A stretch of 64,000 nucleotides of DNA from NCBI RefSeq assembly GCF_007741515.1, contig NZ_CP036263.1:4451178-4515177 (forward strand). Direction: 5' to 3'. The DNA comes from Adhaeretor mobilis (GTDB taxonomy: Bacteria > Planctomycetota > Planctomycetia > Pirellulales > Lacipirellulaceae). The notes beneath the pieces were generated by a model. The model ran no database searches. It was not told the origin of the DNA and was given only the letters and a program-made list of their open reading frames with translations. Below are positions 25,586 through 34,440 of this stretch, one piece after another. Numbering within the stretch: position 1 is the stretch's first letter; every line of letters begins with the position of its first letter. Made by a program: the position numbers and the translations under genes.

Positions 25586-26512
25586 TCACTTACCAGTCCG
25601 CTCTGTACTCACCTCATAGTGCTGACCGTCAGAAACGATCTGCACTTGGCCGTGTATCTTGTTGGAATACACTGCTGAGCCAATGTCGCCGTAAACCTTT
25701 TTCGCTCGCTGCCCATCGCCGTAGCGATTGAGACAACTGATCACAACAACCTCAGGTTGGACGGACTTAGCGAACTTTAGATCGGCATGCAGGCCGTGCC
25801 CTGGGGCAGACATGATCGTCGCCTTGAGATCCTCAGGCTTGTAGTACTCTTGCATAAACTCTCCTTGATCTTGCTCCTGGATGTCCCCTGGGAGCAGGAT
25901 GGTGACCTTGCCGTGTCGAATCCTGAGCGTTATTGAGTTTTTATTGGCCATGTAGTGCCACGCGTGATCGTAGCTGGCTCGTTTCTCGGGATTCGCCTCC
26001 TTGAAAAACCCCGCTGGGGGTGCCAGTACATCAACCTGGAGCTGCTCGTCCAGCACAAGCGGACTGCCGGCAAGAATCGGATGATAGTCGCCCCCCTCTT
26101 CGACAAATTTGTCGATGGAATCCTGATAGGCAGGAGCATATCCTGAGTCGAATAGTCGGTCGATTTTGTAATTATTCAAAAGCCACTCAAGGCCGCCATA
26201 ATGATCGTTGTGCGGATGGCTAATGATGATGCCATCGATTCGCTCAATACCTTCACGCTTCAAGTATGGCGCGATCACATCTCGCCCAGCGTTGAAGGAC
26301 TCTTGCTCATCAACCGAGACACCCGTATCGTAGAGCCATGTCTGGCCGGCAGGAGTTTGAATTGCTATCGCCAGACCGCAACCGATACCAATGTCCTGCA
26401 TCTCAAAGAAAGTCAGCTTGAGTGGTTTACCATTCGGCTTTTCAGCGGCTTGGCTAGTTGACCAGCTGTGCGCCGAAATGAAACTGGCGACAAGAAGGAT
26501 GAACAATCGCAT
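25586..26512 (-). CDS. Secreted metallo-beta-lactamase-fold hydrolase (ComEC/Rec2 C-domain type)
   Basis: A 308-residue exported hydrolase with a signal peptide (about 1-22, ending TSQAAE). The metallo-beta-lactamase fold is shown by the metal motif ISHPHNDHYGG at about residues 91-101 and TILLPGDIQEQDQGEF later, like the stand-alone relatives of the ComEC C-terminal domain. The substrate is unknown; relatives act on phosphodiesters. ATG 26512 starts the signal peptide, whereas the open frame from 26566 adds 18 unlikely residues. It is convergent with the frameshifted phosphoesterase, 7 bases apart, and divergent from the beta-helix gene at 26848. Confidence 0.85.
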   Translation of the reverse strand: MRLFILLVASFISAHSWSTSQAAEKPNGKPLKLTFFEMQDIGIGCGLAIAIQTPAGQTWLYDTGVSVDEQESFNAGRDVIAPYLKREGIERIDGIIISHPHNDHYGGLEWLLNNYKIDRLFDSGYAPAYQDSIDKFVEEGGDYHPILAGSPLVLDEQLQVDVLAPPAGFFKEANPEKRASYDHAWHYMANKNSITLRIRHGKVTILLPGDIQEQDQGEFMQEYYKPEDLKATIMSAPGHGLHADLKFAKSVQPEVVVISCLNRYGDGQRAKKVYGDIGSAVYSNKIHGQVQIVSDGQHYEVSTERTGK

Positions 26513-26847
26513 GTTGCTTCTCCAGTGTGCGAGGGATAGCCTGTGCGGCCCCCTTTGAGGTTGCATGTATCCTCGAGAGATTGTAGCCCAATGGCGCAGC
26601 TAGCCCGCGTTATTCAAGCCCGATTGGTAATTAGCGTAGGAATGGGTGTGGAATAGTAAATCGCCTAGAATGGACTTTTTGACAAGAATAATGTGGTGAG
26701 GGATACGGCTGATCGCTTGCCGTCAGAGAGGCAATTTCCACCGGCTAGAACGCCTACGGTGCTTCTCGTAGCTATGTCTTGACTCACTACTCAGTGGTCC
26801 TTGCTATGCAAGCGACTCCCGGAACAGAGAAGCAGAAAGACGAGTCA
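26513..26847. other. Divergent intergenic region
   Basis: No gene is evident. This gap must hold the promoters of the divergent metallo-beta-lactamase-fold gene and the second beta-helix gene, but I see no convincing -35/-10 pair or operator dyad. A TTG-started frame from 26779 would extend the beta-helix gene by 23 residues; I consider it upstream leader. Confidence 0.4.
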
Positions 26848-29124
26848 ATGTCTCTACCTATACGGTCTAGATTCTCCCTCGCAACAAGACGATTGCTCAT
26901 CTTGTTCGTAGGTGCGTGTAGTTGGCTGCTCGCCTCCTCCGCAGCGCCGGCGGCAACCTACTACGTGGCCAACAACGGCAACGACTTTCGATCGTTTTCG
27001 CAGGCACAGAACCCAGACACTCCCTGGAAAACTCTAGACAAAATCAACGGGCTCAATCTCAACCCGGGTGACAACGTCCTCTTCAATCGGGGCGACACTT
27101 GGAGAGAGTCTTTAGTGGCTTCCAATTCTGGGGTAACTGGAAGCCCGATCACTTACGGTGCCTACGGTTTGGGAGCCAACCCCACGATTAGCGCTTCGTC
27201 GGTGATCTCTGACTGGACACCTCATCAGGGCAACATTTACGTGGCCAACACTCCCGCTCCTGTCAATCAGCTATTCTTTAACGACGCCCCTCTCACCTTG
27301 GCACGGACTCCGAATGAGGGTTACCTGAAAATGGATTACAAAACAGATGCTACGACTTTTGTCGACGCAGCGCTAGGCACGGACATCGACTGGACTGGCG
27401 CAACGGCCCACATTCGTACTTTGCAGTGGAACATCGCCACCGAACCGGTGGCGGCTTTCAACCCATCGAACAAAGCAGTGACCCTGGCCAGCGAACCCAC
27501 CTATGGCTTACCCGACCAATCAGGCTGGGGGTACTTTCTGAATAACAAACTCGAGGCATTAGATTCCCCAGGCGAATGGTACTATGACGCGCCGACGCAA
27601 CAAACCTATGTGTGGATGCCCGACGGGGATTCCCCGGCCAACTATCTGATCGAAGGATCGGCGTTGGACTACGGGGTCGAGCTGTCTGCCAATACGCATG
27701 ACATCAAAATATCCGACCTTACGATCAAGCATGCCGCCAAGCATGGCATTTTTGCGGATCGGTCCTCGGACATCAGCGTCGAGAATAACGAAATCCTCTA
27801 CCCCGATGCCGTTGCTGTTTTCGTCGGCACCGAATTCTCACGCCAGGGAAGCGACAGCCTCATCGACGGCAATCTGATTGTGGGTGCGAACCACGCCGCC
27901 ATTTACTCGTCCAATGATGCTACCACGATTACAAACAACACCGTTAGAGACACCGGCGAATTCCAACGCATTAATGCAAGTGGGATCGGCAGCAATATCT
28001 ACGGCGCTATCGGAACCAAGTTGCGCGGCAACGACAATGTGGTAAGCAACAACCATTTCAGTGACACCGGCTACAGCACCATCACCTTTTCTGGCGAAAA
28101 CACACTAATCGAACAGAACCTGATCGAGAACAGCAACAAGATCAAAGATGACGGTGCTGCCATCTATACGTACAATCCCAATGGGGCACTGCCGGGTTCG
28201 GCCGGCTCGATTATTCGCTTCAATATCATCCTGGACACACAAGGGGCACCCGAGGGGACTGCGAATGAGAATTTTCGTTCCACGTCGGCTGGCATTTATT
28301 TAGATGAGAACACCCATGATGTGCTCGTCGCAAACAACACCGTATCAAATAGCTATGAGCGCGGAATCTTCGTCCATCGTTCTTTTGACAACCAAGTTAT
28401 CGACAATACTCTCTACGATAATGAAGGCGGACAATTAAGGTTTTCTGAAGGCAACAATATCCCCGTCAGTGGCCATACCGCTACCGGCAACATATTCTTT
28501 TCCCTTACGCCTGAACAAATTGGACTCTCCTTATCAAGCCAATTATCGAATCCCGATTTCGGTACTTTCGATGACAACTATTTCGGCAATCCATACTCAG
28601 AAGATGTGGTTGAGCATAAAGCGGGTTCAGCAGGCAACGCCACTTTCACCTTAGCAGAGTGGCAAGCATTCAGTAGCCAAGATTCCAATTCAGCAACGAA
28701 CAATTTTTCCTTCGATCCTGAGGACGGAGACCCGCACGGCCTGGCGATGCTGTTCATCAATCCAACGACAACTGATTCCGTTATCGACTTAGCCGGCTTA
28801 ACTTACCTCGACCTGCAGGGAAACACCGTAAGCGGCAGTATCACACTTTCTCCATTCGCCTCTCAAATCCTCATTTTCGACGCCACCGGAGGACTTGCTG
28901 GAGACTTTACCGGCGACGGCAACGTCGATGGCATTGATTTTCTCGACTGGCAAGCCAATCCCACGATCGGCAACTTGGCAGACTGGCAGCAGAACTATGG
29001 CATGAGCACGTCAAGTTCAGCTTCCACTTCTACGGCTGTGCCTGAACCAATTTCAGCGGTACTATTGGCCCTGACGGGATTGTTTGCGTTGCGACAGCGG
29101 AGTGCTAGGTCAGAGCGTTCCTAA
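26848..29124 (+). CDS. Secreted right-handed beta-helix protein with dockerin-like segment and PEP-CTERM tail
   Basis: A 758-residue exported protein. The signal peptide is at about 1-35 (RLLILFVGACSWLLASSAAP). It opens ATYYVANNGNDFRSFSQAQN and continues with beta-helix coils rich in Asn: ISVENNEILYPDA, TTITNNTVRDTGEF, VLVANNTVSNSYERGIFVHR. A dockerin-type calcium loop, GDFTGDGNVDGIDFLDW, precedes NLADWQQNYGM, and the protein ends AVPEPISAVLLALTGLFALR plus basic residues. It probably acts on, or binds, a polysaccharide outside the cell and is held there by the PEP-CTERM system. It resembles the product at 19378 but has the extra sorting modules. It seems to be a single-gene unit, followed by an integration scar. 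Confidence 0.87.
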   Translation: MSLPIRSRFSLATRRLLILFVGACSWLLASSAAPAATYYVANNGNDFRSFSQAQNPDTPWKTLDKINGLNLNPGDNVLFNRGDTWRESLVASNSGVTGSPITYGAYGLGANPTISASSVISDWTPHQGNIYVANTPAPVNQLFFNDAPLTLARTPNEGYLKMDYKTDATTFVDAALGTDIDWTGATAHIRTLQWNIATEPVAAFNPSNKAVTLASEPTYGLPDQSGWGYFLNNKLEALDSPGEWYYDAPTQQTYVWMPDGDSPANYLIEGSALDYGVELSANTHDIKISDLTIKHAAKHGIFADRSSDISVENNEILYPDAVAVFVGTEFSRQGSDSLIDGNLIVGANHAAIYSSNDATTITNNTVRDTGEFQRINASGIGSNIYGAIGTKLRGNDNVVSNNHFSDTGYSTITFSGENTLIEQNLIENSNKIKDDGAAIYTYNPNGALPGSAGSIIRFNIILDTQGAPEGTANENFRSTSAGIYLDENTHDVLVANNTVSNSYERGIFVHRSFDNQVIDNTLYDNEGGQLRFSEGNNIPVSGHTATGNIFFSLTPEQIGLSLSSQLSNPDFGTFDDNYFGNPYSEDVVEHKAGSAGNATFTLAEWQAFSSQDSNSATNNFSFDPEDGDPHGLAMLFINPTTTDSVIDLAGLTYLDLQGNTVSGSITLSPFASQILIFDATGGLAGDFTGDGNVDGIDFLDWQANPTIGNLADWQQNYGMSTSSSASTSTAVPEPISAVLLALTGLFALRQRSARSERS

Positions 29125-29156
29125 ACGAACATCTATCACAGACAGGTTACGCACCT

Positions 29157-29603
29157 GGAGCGATTGTCGTTGAACTGGGCGGACGTAGGTCGATGCTGCG
29201 GATCCCTGCCGAAGCCGAGAAGGGCGGAACCCACTGGCTACTTCCGATTACCCCTGAGTTTTCCGAGCTCCTGGAATCGGTCCCTGAGGATGAGCGGCGC
29301 GGGCGAGTGTTCCGGCTTCTATCTAAGCATGGCGAACCAATGAAGCCAAGCCGACCCGCCATAGGACCCAGAGTAGGGGATATTGGCGAAGCGGCTGGGG
29401 GAATCGTCGATCACCGTGAGAAGAAAGGCGAGTTACTGAAAGTGTTTGCCAGTGCTCACGATCTGCGGCGCAGCTTCGGTTTCCGCTGGTCCCGCCGGGT
29501 AATGCCTACGGTCCTGCGGGAGCTCATGCGGCACGCTTCGATTGGAACGACGATGAAATACTACGTTGGCGTGAATGCCGAAGCGACCGCCGATGAACTA
29601 TGA
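29157..29603 (+). pseudogene. Tyrosine recombinase (phage-type integrase) remnant
   Basis: The C-terminal catalytic half of an integrase is readable: LRIPAEAEKGGTHWLLPITP, a middle region, then SAHDLRRSFGFRWSRRV and LRELMRHASIGTTMKYYV. HDLRRSF and LMRHASIGTTMKYY contain the usual H-x-x-R and H motifs and the nucleophile Tyr. A short piece of the preceding segment, LSLNWADV, appears in another frame just upstream, so the middle has suffered a deletion, and the whole N-terminal half is absent. The stop codon is about 90 bases from a partial tRNA-Leu, the usual place for an integrase at an attachment site. Confidence 0.8.
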
Positions 29604-29693
29604 AAAGCCGTGAGAAAGTCTCAAGGTAACACTGTAGGTAACATTCAGGGCGACGATGAAAAGCAGGTTTCAGAGAACACTGCTATTTAAGTA

Positions 29694-29748
29694 CCGGAGG
29701 GGGGACTTGAACCCCCACGAGGTTGCCCTCACTGGATTTTGAATCCAG
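29694..29748 (-). tRNA. Partial tRNA-Leu(CAA), 3' half only; likely attachment-site remnant
   Basis: On the minus strand one reads an anticodon arm CTGGA-TTCAAAA-TCCAG (29732-29748, anticodon CAA), a long variable arm TGAGGGCAACCTCGT, a T arm GGGGGTTCAAGTCCCCC and an acceptor strand CTCCGGT ending near 29694. No D arm or 5' acceptor strand lies further right, so this is not a complete gene. A fragment running from the anticodon arm to the 3' end is what a tyrosine recombinase leaves as one attachment site, and the integrase remnant is immediately next to it. Confidence 0.75.
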
Positions 29749-29943
29749 ATGTCTCAACTTTCTTGACTCTTCACTTGCATGGGAACTGTGTTGCGTCTCT
29801 GTTGGAAACCGCTTGCCTCACTGTGTTTAAAGCCGGGTAGTAGGAATGTCCTGCGGTGCTTGGATTGTATCCGCATGGGAGTTGTGTGGCCAGTATCTGC
29901 CCCAATTTTGCCCCCAGTTTGAGACACGCCTTGGAAGATCGAT

Positions 29944-30177
29944 TTACTTCGTTCCCAGCTTCTTGATCGCCTTGCTCAGCGGCAAGAACAGTGACCTTGG
30001 ATCGCGGGCAAGCTCTAAGAACCCAAAGTGCTCATAGAACTCAGCAGAGCTATTGTCTTTGGCGTCAACGACGATGGCATACGCGGCAATCTCGGACTGG
30101 GCTGTCCTGGAATCGCTTTCGCCAGCAAGATGCCGCTCAGCTTTCGCCCCCAATAATTTACGCCCGCTGCTAGCCAT
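29944..30177 (-). pseudogene. C-terminal remnant of a GNAT acetyltransferase (TacT-like toxin type)
   Basis: The minus-strand frame ends with the conserved tail of a GNAT acetyltransferase: SEIAAYAIVVDAKDNSSAEF, then YEHFGFLELARDPRSLFLPL. This tail is typical of TacT/AtaT-like toxins that pair with DUF1778 antitoxins. The residues before SEIAAYA do not fit the family, so the acetyl-CoA-binding region and the N-terminus are missing, and no antitoxin gene is present. It belongs to the debris of an integrated element together with the recombinase and the tRNA fragment. Confidence 0.65.
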
Positions 30178-30261
30178 CCCAGTCGAGCGACGCTATTACA
30201 GCGTTAGTTTCTCGTTGATTCCACGAACGCTGTGCATTTCCGGAGATTTGTTACGATCGTC

Positions 30262-32550
30262 TTAGGTGATAGTAGACGCCGCCGCGTCAGCAACTTGATC
30301 CTGCTTGCCCCTCCAGCATCCTGACTCTCCTCGTGTGAACTTCTCGGTAAGATGGCTTTCAATCTGCCGACGCTTCCACCCCCTGGAGATTCTCTTGTCG
30401 ATTGCTTCTAGCGAAATAGCTTCAACAACCGGATCCGACGCCTCGACACTCATAGCACCAACTGCGACAGCCTTTTCGAGGGCCTCACCAGGGTTTGCAT
30501 CCCGGGATATCGCGGCAAGAAATCCTGCGATCGTTCGATCGCCGGCCCCATTGGTGGAGGCAACTTCCACCTCGAAGCACGGAGCATACAGCTCGCGGGC
30601 CACCCACTCTGCTAGGTCTCGTTTCCCATCATAGAATCCGTGAGTAATCCTCTCTGCGTCCGAGGAGCTTTTCAAATAGAGGCCGTGCGAACCAAGTTTC
30701 AATACGACAATACCTGCTCCCAACGAAATCAAGCGATCCGCAGTTTGACTCAACAGGTCATGATCGAAGGTATCAACTTGCCCCGCTTCTGCCAGCTCGT
30801 GATGACGTGTGGGATCAAGCATGAAGAGGACCTCTTCGAGGCTCGGCATAAATAGAGCTACATGGGGCAACACGCGTTCTAGCCATGCGCTCCAGTTAAT
30901 TTCTCCAGCCGGAGCAGTCGGGTCGGGCATCGCCATGTCGAGCGATGTCATGGGGCCCTGCTCTTTGACACTTCGAAAGAGCCTTGCCATTGCTGTTCCG
31001 CCATCCTCCCAGAATCGCTGCATGAGCGGTGGATAGCCAAAGTGAAATAGCTTTGCGCCTTTGAGCAGCTCAAGCTGAATGTCTTCTGCCGAGAAAGTAT
31101 CATTCGCCGCTGGAAAATGCAGGAAGGAACGATCAACACCCGATGGCATAATCACGAGCGAATAACTGGCATGCTCACCTGGAGCAACAATCATCCCGTC
31201 TGCAAGGTCACCGCTGGTGTTCTGCAGAATGTTGAGTATCTCATTCCCAAAAGAGTCATCGCCGATTTTTCCCATCAGGGATGTTCGCACGCCAAGCTGG
31301 TGTAGTGTCAGACCTACATTGGCAACACAACCTCCGGTAACATGAGCTGCCGGGCCAATTACTTTTAACTTGCCCGGTTCAATAAGGGCGTTCGCTGAAA
31401 CGGTCTCTTGAGGGAACTCTGGAATAATGTCCAAGCAGATGTGGCCGGCGACAACGACTTCAGGCCTCGGCCTCTCGGGCCCTTTTCCCTGACTCTCTCG
31501 CCTCGAAACGGCTGAGGTCGTCTTGCTGGAATAGTCGAAGTAGCGATTGGTCGCATGTAGGTCTTCTTCTAGGGTGCGAAACGGCCTTATGCCAAGACCT
31601 GCTAGGTCGTTGTGGTAAGAGCGAACTGCTTCTGCCGCATCGGTAAGCTGGCCATCAGCCAAGTAGCGGAGATGCTTGATAAAGGTGAGTTGATGCTCGG
31701 AATTGTTGATCATTCGACCATAAAGGGCCACACGAGCACCATATTTTTTGGCTTCCCACAACTGCTGGAAGGCGTCGTAGGTTGTGCCGGACGAACCTCC
31801 GAGAATCCCCACCACGAGCGAAGAATCGTAACTGACCAGCTCCTCTAGCGATGCGGGGCCGTGATAAACCATCTTCAGAAACAGTGGACGACCTCGCTCC
31901 GTGACGCCAGCCAGTGCTCTCACGATATGGTCGTTTACAAACGAACCTACGTCTGCGATAGGATTGACGGGGCAGTTCGGATCAAAGATTTCCAGAAAGT
32001 GGCGAAATCCTTTGCGTTCGGCTTCCAGACAGAATTCGCGATAAGCTGAAAGAGCTTGTGCATCGAGCACGGTGTCGTTATTGAAGGTGATCGAATAGAG
32101 ACCCAGGTCTGCTCCAAGCTGACGTTCTTCCCGCTGGCAGTCCGCCTTACCGCACATGGCATGGTCGATCGAGGCAGAACGAAATGGACGTGACGGTTGC
32201 TCCGAGTAGATGCCTCCCCGTGCCAGCCAGATATCGGTCGTGTCATTAGCACGAATTGCAGGGGTGACACGACTTTGGTCAAACAGACGCTCGTTGAGGG
32301 TGAGCACTTCGTTGGTACTCGCACTCATCAGCATGATGTCGATGAGACCTTGCTGAGTGTTTTGGCGAATGATGTCGCGATACTCTTGCAACGATCGGAA
32401 TTGTTTCGATTCTAAGTTCTTGCCGGGAGCAGCAATCCCGAAGGCCATGTCCGCATCCTTAGCGTCGGCAAGAAGGAACTCATCGCAGGAAGGATCGTCG
32501 AGAATGCGAGTTAGCTTCTCATCCAACGTCTTATTGGCATGGTCTGGCAT
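30262..32550 (-). CDS. Fusion protein: aldolase-type TIM barrel plus PfkB-family sugar kinase
   Basis: A 762-residue two-domain cytoplasmic enzyme. Residues about 1-345 look like a class I aldolase barrel, with LGLYSITFNNDTVLDAQALS, a candidate Schiff-base lysine at 226 in PLFLKMVYHG, and a phosphate-binding GGSSGTTYDAF at 251-261. A charged linker follows, about 345-364. The rest is a PfkB (ribokinase-type) kinase, with VVVAGHICLDIIP, GGCVANVGLTLHQLGVRTSL and the catalytic NGAGD at about 667-671. The domain order is the reverse of known IolC-type fusions, in which the kinase comes first. It ends an amino-sugar operon, so phosphorylation and cleavage of a keto-sugar phosphate is a fair guess. 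The substrate is not proven. Confidence 0.82.
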   Translation of the reverse strand: MPDHANKTLDEKLTRILDDPSCDEFLLADAKDADMAFGIAAPGKNLESKQFRSLQEYRDIIRQNTQQGLIDIMLMSASTNEVLTLNERLFDQSRVTPAIRANDTTDIWLARGGIYSEQPSRPFRSASIDHAMCGKADCQREERQLGADLGLYSITFNNDTVLDAQALSAYREFCLEAERKGFRHFLEIFDPNCPVNPIADVGSFVNDHIVRALAGVTERGRPLFLKMVYHGPASLEELVSYDSSLVVGILGGSSGTTYDAFQQLWEAKKYGARVALYGRMINNSEHQLTFIKHLRYLADGQLTDAAEAVRSYHNDLAGLGIRPFRTLEEDLHATNRYFDYSSKTTSAVSRRESQGKGPERPRPEVVVAGHICLDIIPEFPQETVSANALIEPGKLKVIGPAAHVTGGCVANVGLTLHQLGVRTSLMGKIGDDSFGNEILNILQNTSGDLADGMIVAPGEHASYSLVIMPSGVDRSFLHFPAANDTFSAEDIQLELLKGAKLFHFGYPPLMQRFWEDGGTAMARLFRSVKEQGPMTSLDMAMPDPTAPAGEINWSAWLERVLPHVALFMPSLEEVLFMLDPTRHHELAEAGQVDTFDHDLLSQTADRLISLGAGIVVLKLGSHGLYLKSSSDAERITHGFYDGKRDLAEWVARELYAPCFEVEVASTNGAGDRTIAGFLAAISRDANPGEALEKAVAVGAMSVEASDPVVEAISLEAIDKRISRGWKRRQIESHLTEKFTRGESGCWRGKQDQVADAAASTIT

Positions 32551-32627
32551 ATCGTTGACTGTACAGTTCTTTCAGAAAGCTAAGCTAACAGGAGTGCTAT
32601 TACCGTGCTGATTACGTCACCATTGCT

Positions 32628-33554
32628 TCAATGCATCTCTGTTTCGACGCTGCCGATTCCACCACGATAGAAGTTGAAACGGACTTGGGGATGATCGGCC
32701 AGCAGCGACATCGGTACAGAACTATCGGGGATCTGTTTCGCAATCATCAAGGCACTCAATCGCATGCCAAACGGGTTGTCGTGGTGACCCGGATGCCAAA
32801 TCGACACACAATCGGCCTTCCAAGTCTCTACGGGGCCGACCGTTGCGGCGCGAATGGGCACTTGGGGAACGTAGCCCCCTCCTGAGGTACGCGCATTCTG
32901 GATGACCGTCATGGGATGCAAGTCGGTGATGCGGGTTCCTAACTGGCGATACTCTTCAGGTGTTGGTGGTGCATCCTGATAATCGCCTTCTCGCTTAGGC
33001 GGATCGTTAAATGCCCAATGCTTGACTTCGCCTTGTCCACCTTGCATCAGTGCGCATCGCACTTCATCGTAGCTCTTGGAGTAGGCCTCCAAGTCCGTCG
33101 GGAAGTGTATGTTTTCTGTGGGCATCAAGAGTTCAGGTCGAATGCGGTTAAAGCAAAGTTCCATGTCGGCTTTGGCAAACGAGAGAGGATGATCGGTGGC
33201 GACCGGCTTACCATCTTCGATCCATTCATCCATCCCCCAAAAGTGAGCGTCATGGAGTTTGAGGTCGAGCGCGTTAACCATCCGTGCCACGAGAGGCAAT
33301 TGTTCCGTCGGACCAATCGGACCGCAAATCCCTACAGGATTGTCGGGGGTCGCTTGCCGCCAAACCTGAATGTATTCGAGTGCTTCGGCGCAGAAGAATT
33401 CCTCCAGGGTGTCGTAGAGGGTCACGACGAATCCGTCTCGCGATAGCCCCGTCAGATCGTCAGCCGTTAGTCGAGCCGCATCTTTGAGAATCTCCGAGTC
33501 GAGTGTCGTATAGTCCCACCAGCCAGGTGCCACTTTGCTTATTGGACGTCCCAT
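32628..33554 (-). CDS. Divergent glucosamine-6-phosphate isomerase/6-phosphogluconolactonase-family protein
   Basis: A 308-residue protein of the NagB/SugarP-isomerase fold. NagB-like signatures are present in altered form: [20 protein letters not shown] (compare the FHLDEY motif in the NagB at 35382) and [12 protein letters not shown] (compare HLAFNDPP). It is longer than NagB and clearly a separate subgroup. Its start overlaps the end of the PIG-L deacetylase gene by 16 bases, so it is co-translated with it, and it lies 77 bases before the fusion gene. It probably isomerises or deaminates a modified hexosamine phosphate; the exact reaction is unknown. Confidence 0.82.
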   Translation of the reverse strand: MGRPISKVAPGWWDYTTLDSEILKDAARLTADDLTGLSRDGFVVTLYDTLEEFFCAEALEYIQVWRQATPDNPVGICGPIGPTEQLPLVARMVNALDLKLHDAHFWGMDEWIEDGKPVATDHPLSFAKADMELCFNRIRPELLMPTENIHFPTDLEAYSKSYDEVRCALMQGGQGEVKHWAFNDPPKREGDYQDAPPTPEEYRQLGTRITDLHPMTVIQNARTSGGGYVPQVPIRAATVGPVETWKADCVSIWHPGHHDNPFGMRLSALMIAKQIPDSSVPMSLLADHPQVRFNFYRGGIGSVETEMH

Positions 33555-34336
33555 CGTTCTAACTTGCCTCCTAATAGTTCGTGCAGAATGTCGGTTTGAG
33601 GAAACGGATGTCCCCGGTGTTGGATGAAGGCTTCGGCATACTCGGTGCCAAGTTCGGTGCCTCGCTGCTTACTGTGCCGTTTCATCGACTCAATGTATTC
33701 ATCCATGCCGTGGTGGGAGCGTAGCCACTCACGCTGCGAAGCGTGACAGGCGAGCATCTCGCTCTTCCGGTCAATCTGTTCTGAAATATCGATTCGAACA
33801 GACGGCTTCACCAGCTCTCCAGAGTAGGGGTCGCTCCCCTCGATCGGATCGCAATAGTAGAGCCAAGGGATAGTCGAGCCTGCCAGAAGAGGCAATGGTG
33901 ACGCATTGGGTATCGGGAAACCAAAAGCGGCACTGCGAGCCAGTTGATGCACTTGCTCGTGGTCGAGCATGTAGTCGTGACGCGGATGCGTGAAGACCAG
34001 GGAGGGGGCTACTCGACGGAACAAGTCAATTGCCTTTCGATTCGTCTCTTTCTCAAACACGACATTGACATCGCGTTCCTCCAGGCAGTGATAAGTGGCG
34101 CCGAGTACCCGAGCGGCAGCGACCCCTTCGGCGCGACGTATCTTTGCTATTTCTTCTGGAGGCAAGGAGGCTGACCCGCAATCACCGGGAGTCGCGGTCG
34201 CAATGTGCGTTTCCCAGCCCAGCTTGGCAAGACGTAGCAGGGTGCCAGCACAGAGAATCTCCGCGTCGTCGGGATGTGCTAGGAAGGCTAATGCGACACG
34301 TCGGGTTGTCAGGGTGGAACTGGCCATAGAATCCAT
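33539..34336 (-). CDS. PIG-L/LmbE family deacetylase
   Basis: A zinc-dependent deacetylase of the LmbE-like family, 265 residues, that removes N-acetyl groups from glucosamine derivatives in known members. The metal motif [14 protein letters not shown] is at about residues 18-31, and the second histidine motif region [15 protein letters not shown] at about 117-131. There is no signal peptide. A second in-frame ATG three codons in is an alternative start. It follows nagA and overlaps the NagB-like gene, within an amino-sugar operon that therefore has two different deacetylase types. Confidence 0.9.
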   Translation of the reverse strand: MDSMASSTLTTRRVALAFLAHPDDAEILCAGTLLRLAKLGWETHIATATPGDCGSASLPPEEIAKIRRAEGVAAARVLGATYHCLEERDVNVVFEKETNRKAIDLFRRVAPSLVFTHPRHDYMLDHEQVHQLARSAAFGFPIPNASPLPLLAGSTIPWLYYCDPIEGSDPYSGELVKPSVRIDISEQIDRKSEMLACHASQREWLRSHHGMDEYIESMKRHSKQRGTELGTEYAEAFIQHRGHPFPQTDILHELLGGKLERWDVQ

Positions 34337-34440
34337 GACTCAAATCTTTTGGTAGGTAGGTGGTATCACTCTGAGCTAATTCACTGGAAGCCACCTTTGT
34401 CGTGGCCTGCGCACTTGAGAAGCAAGTGCACGAGTCTCGC

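Noticed and set aside
29694-29780. A complete tRNA-Leu gene
   Set aside because: The anticodon, variable and T arms are present, but no D arm or 5' acceptor strand can be found to the right, so only the 3' half exists.
33018-33446. A 142-codon plus-strand frame
   Set aside because: It is antisense to the NagB-like gene; the protein text has no family character.
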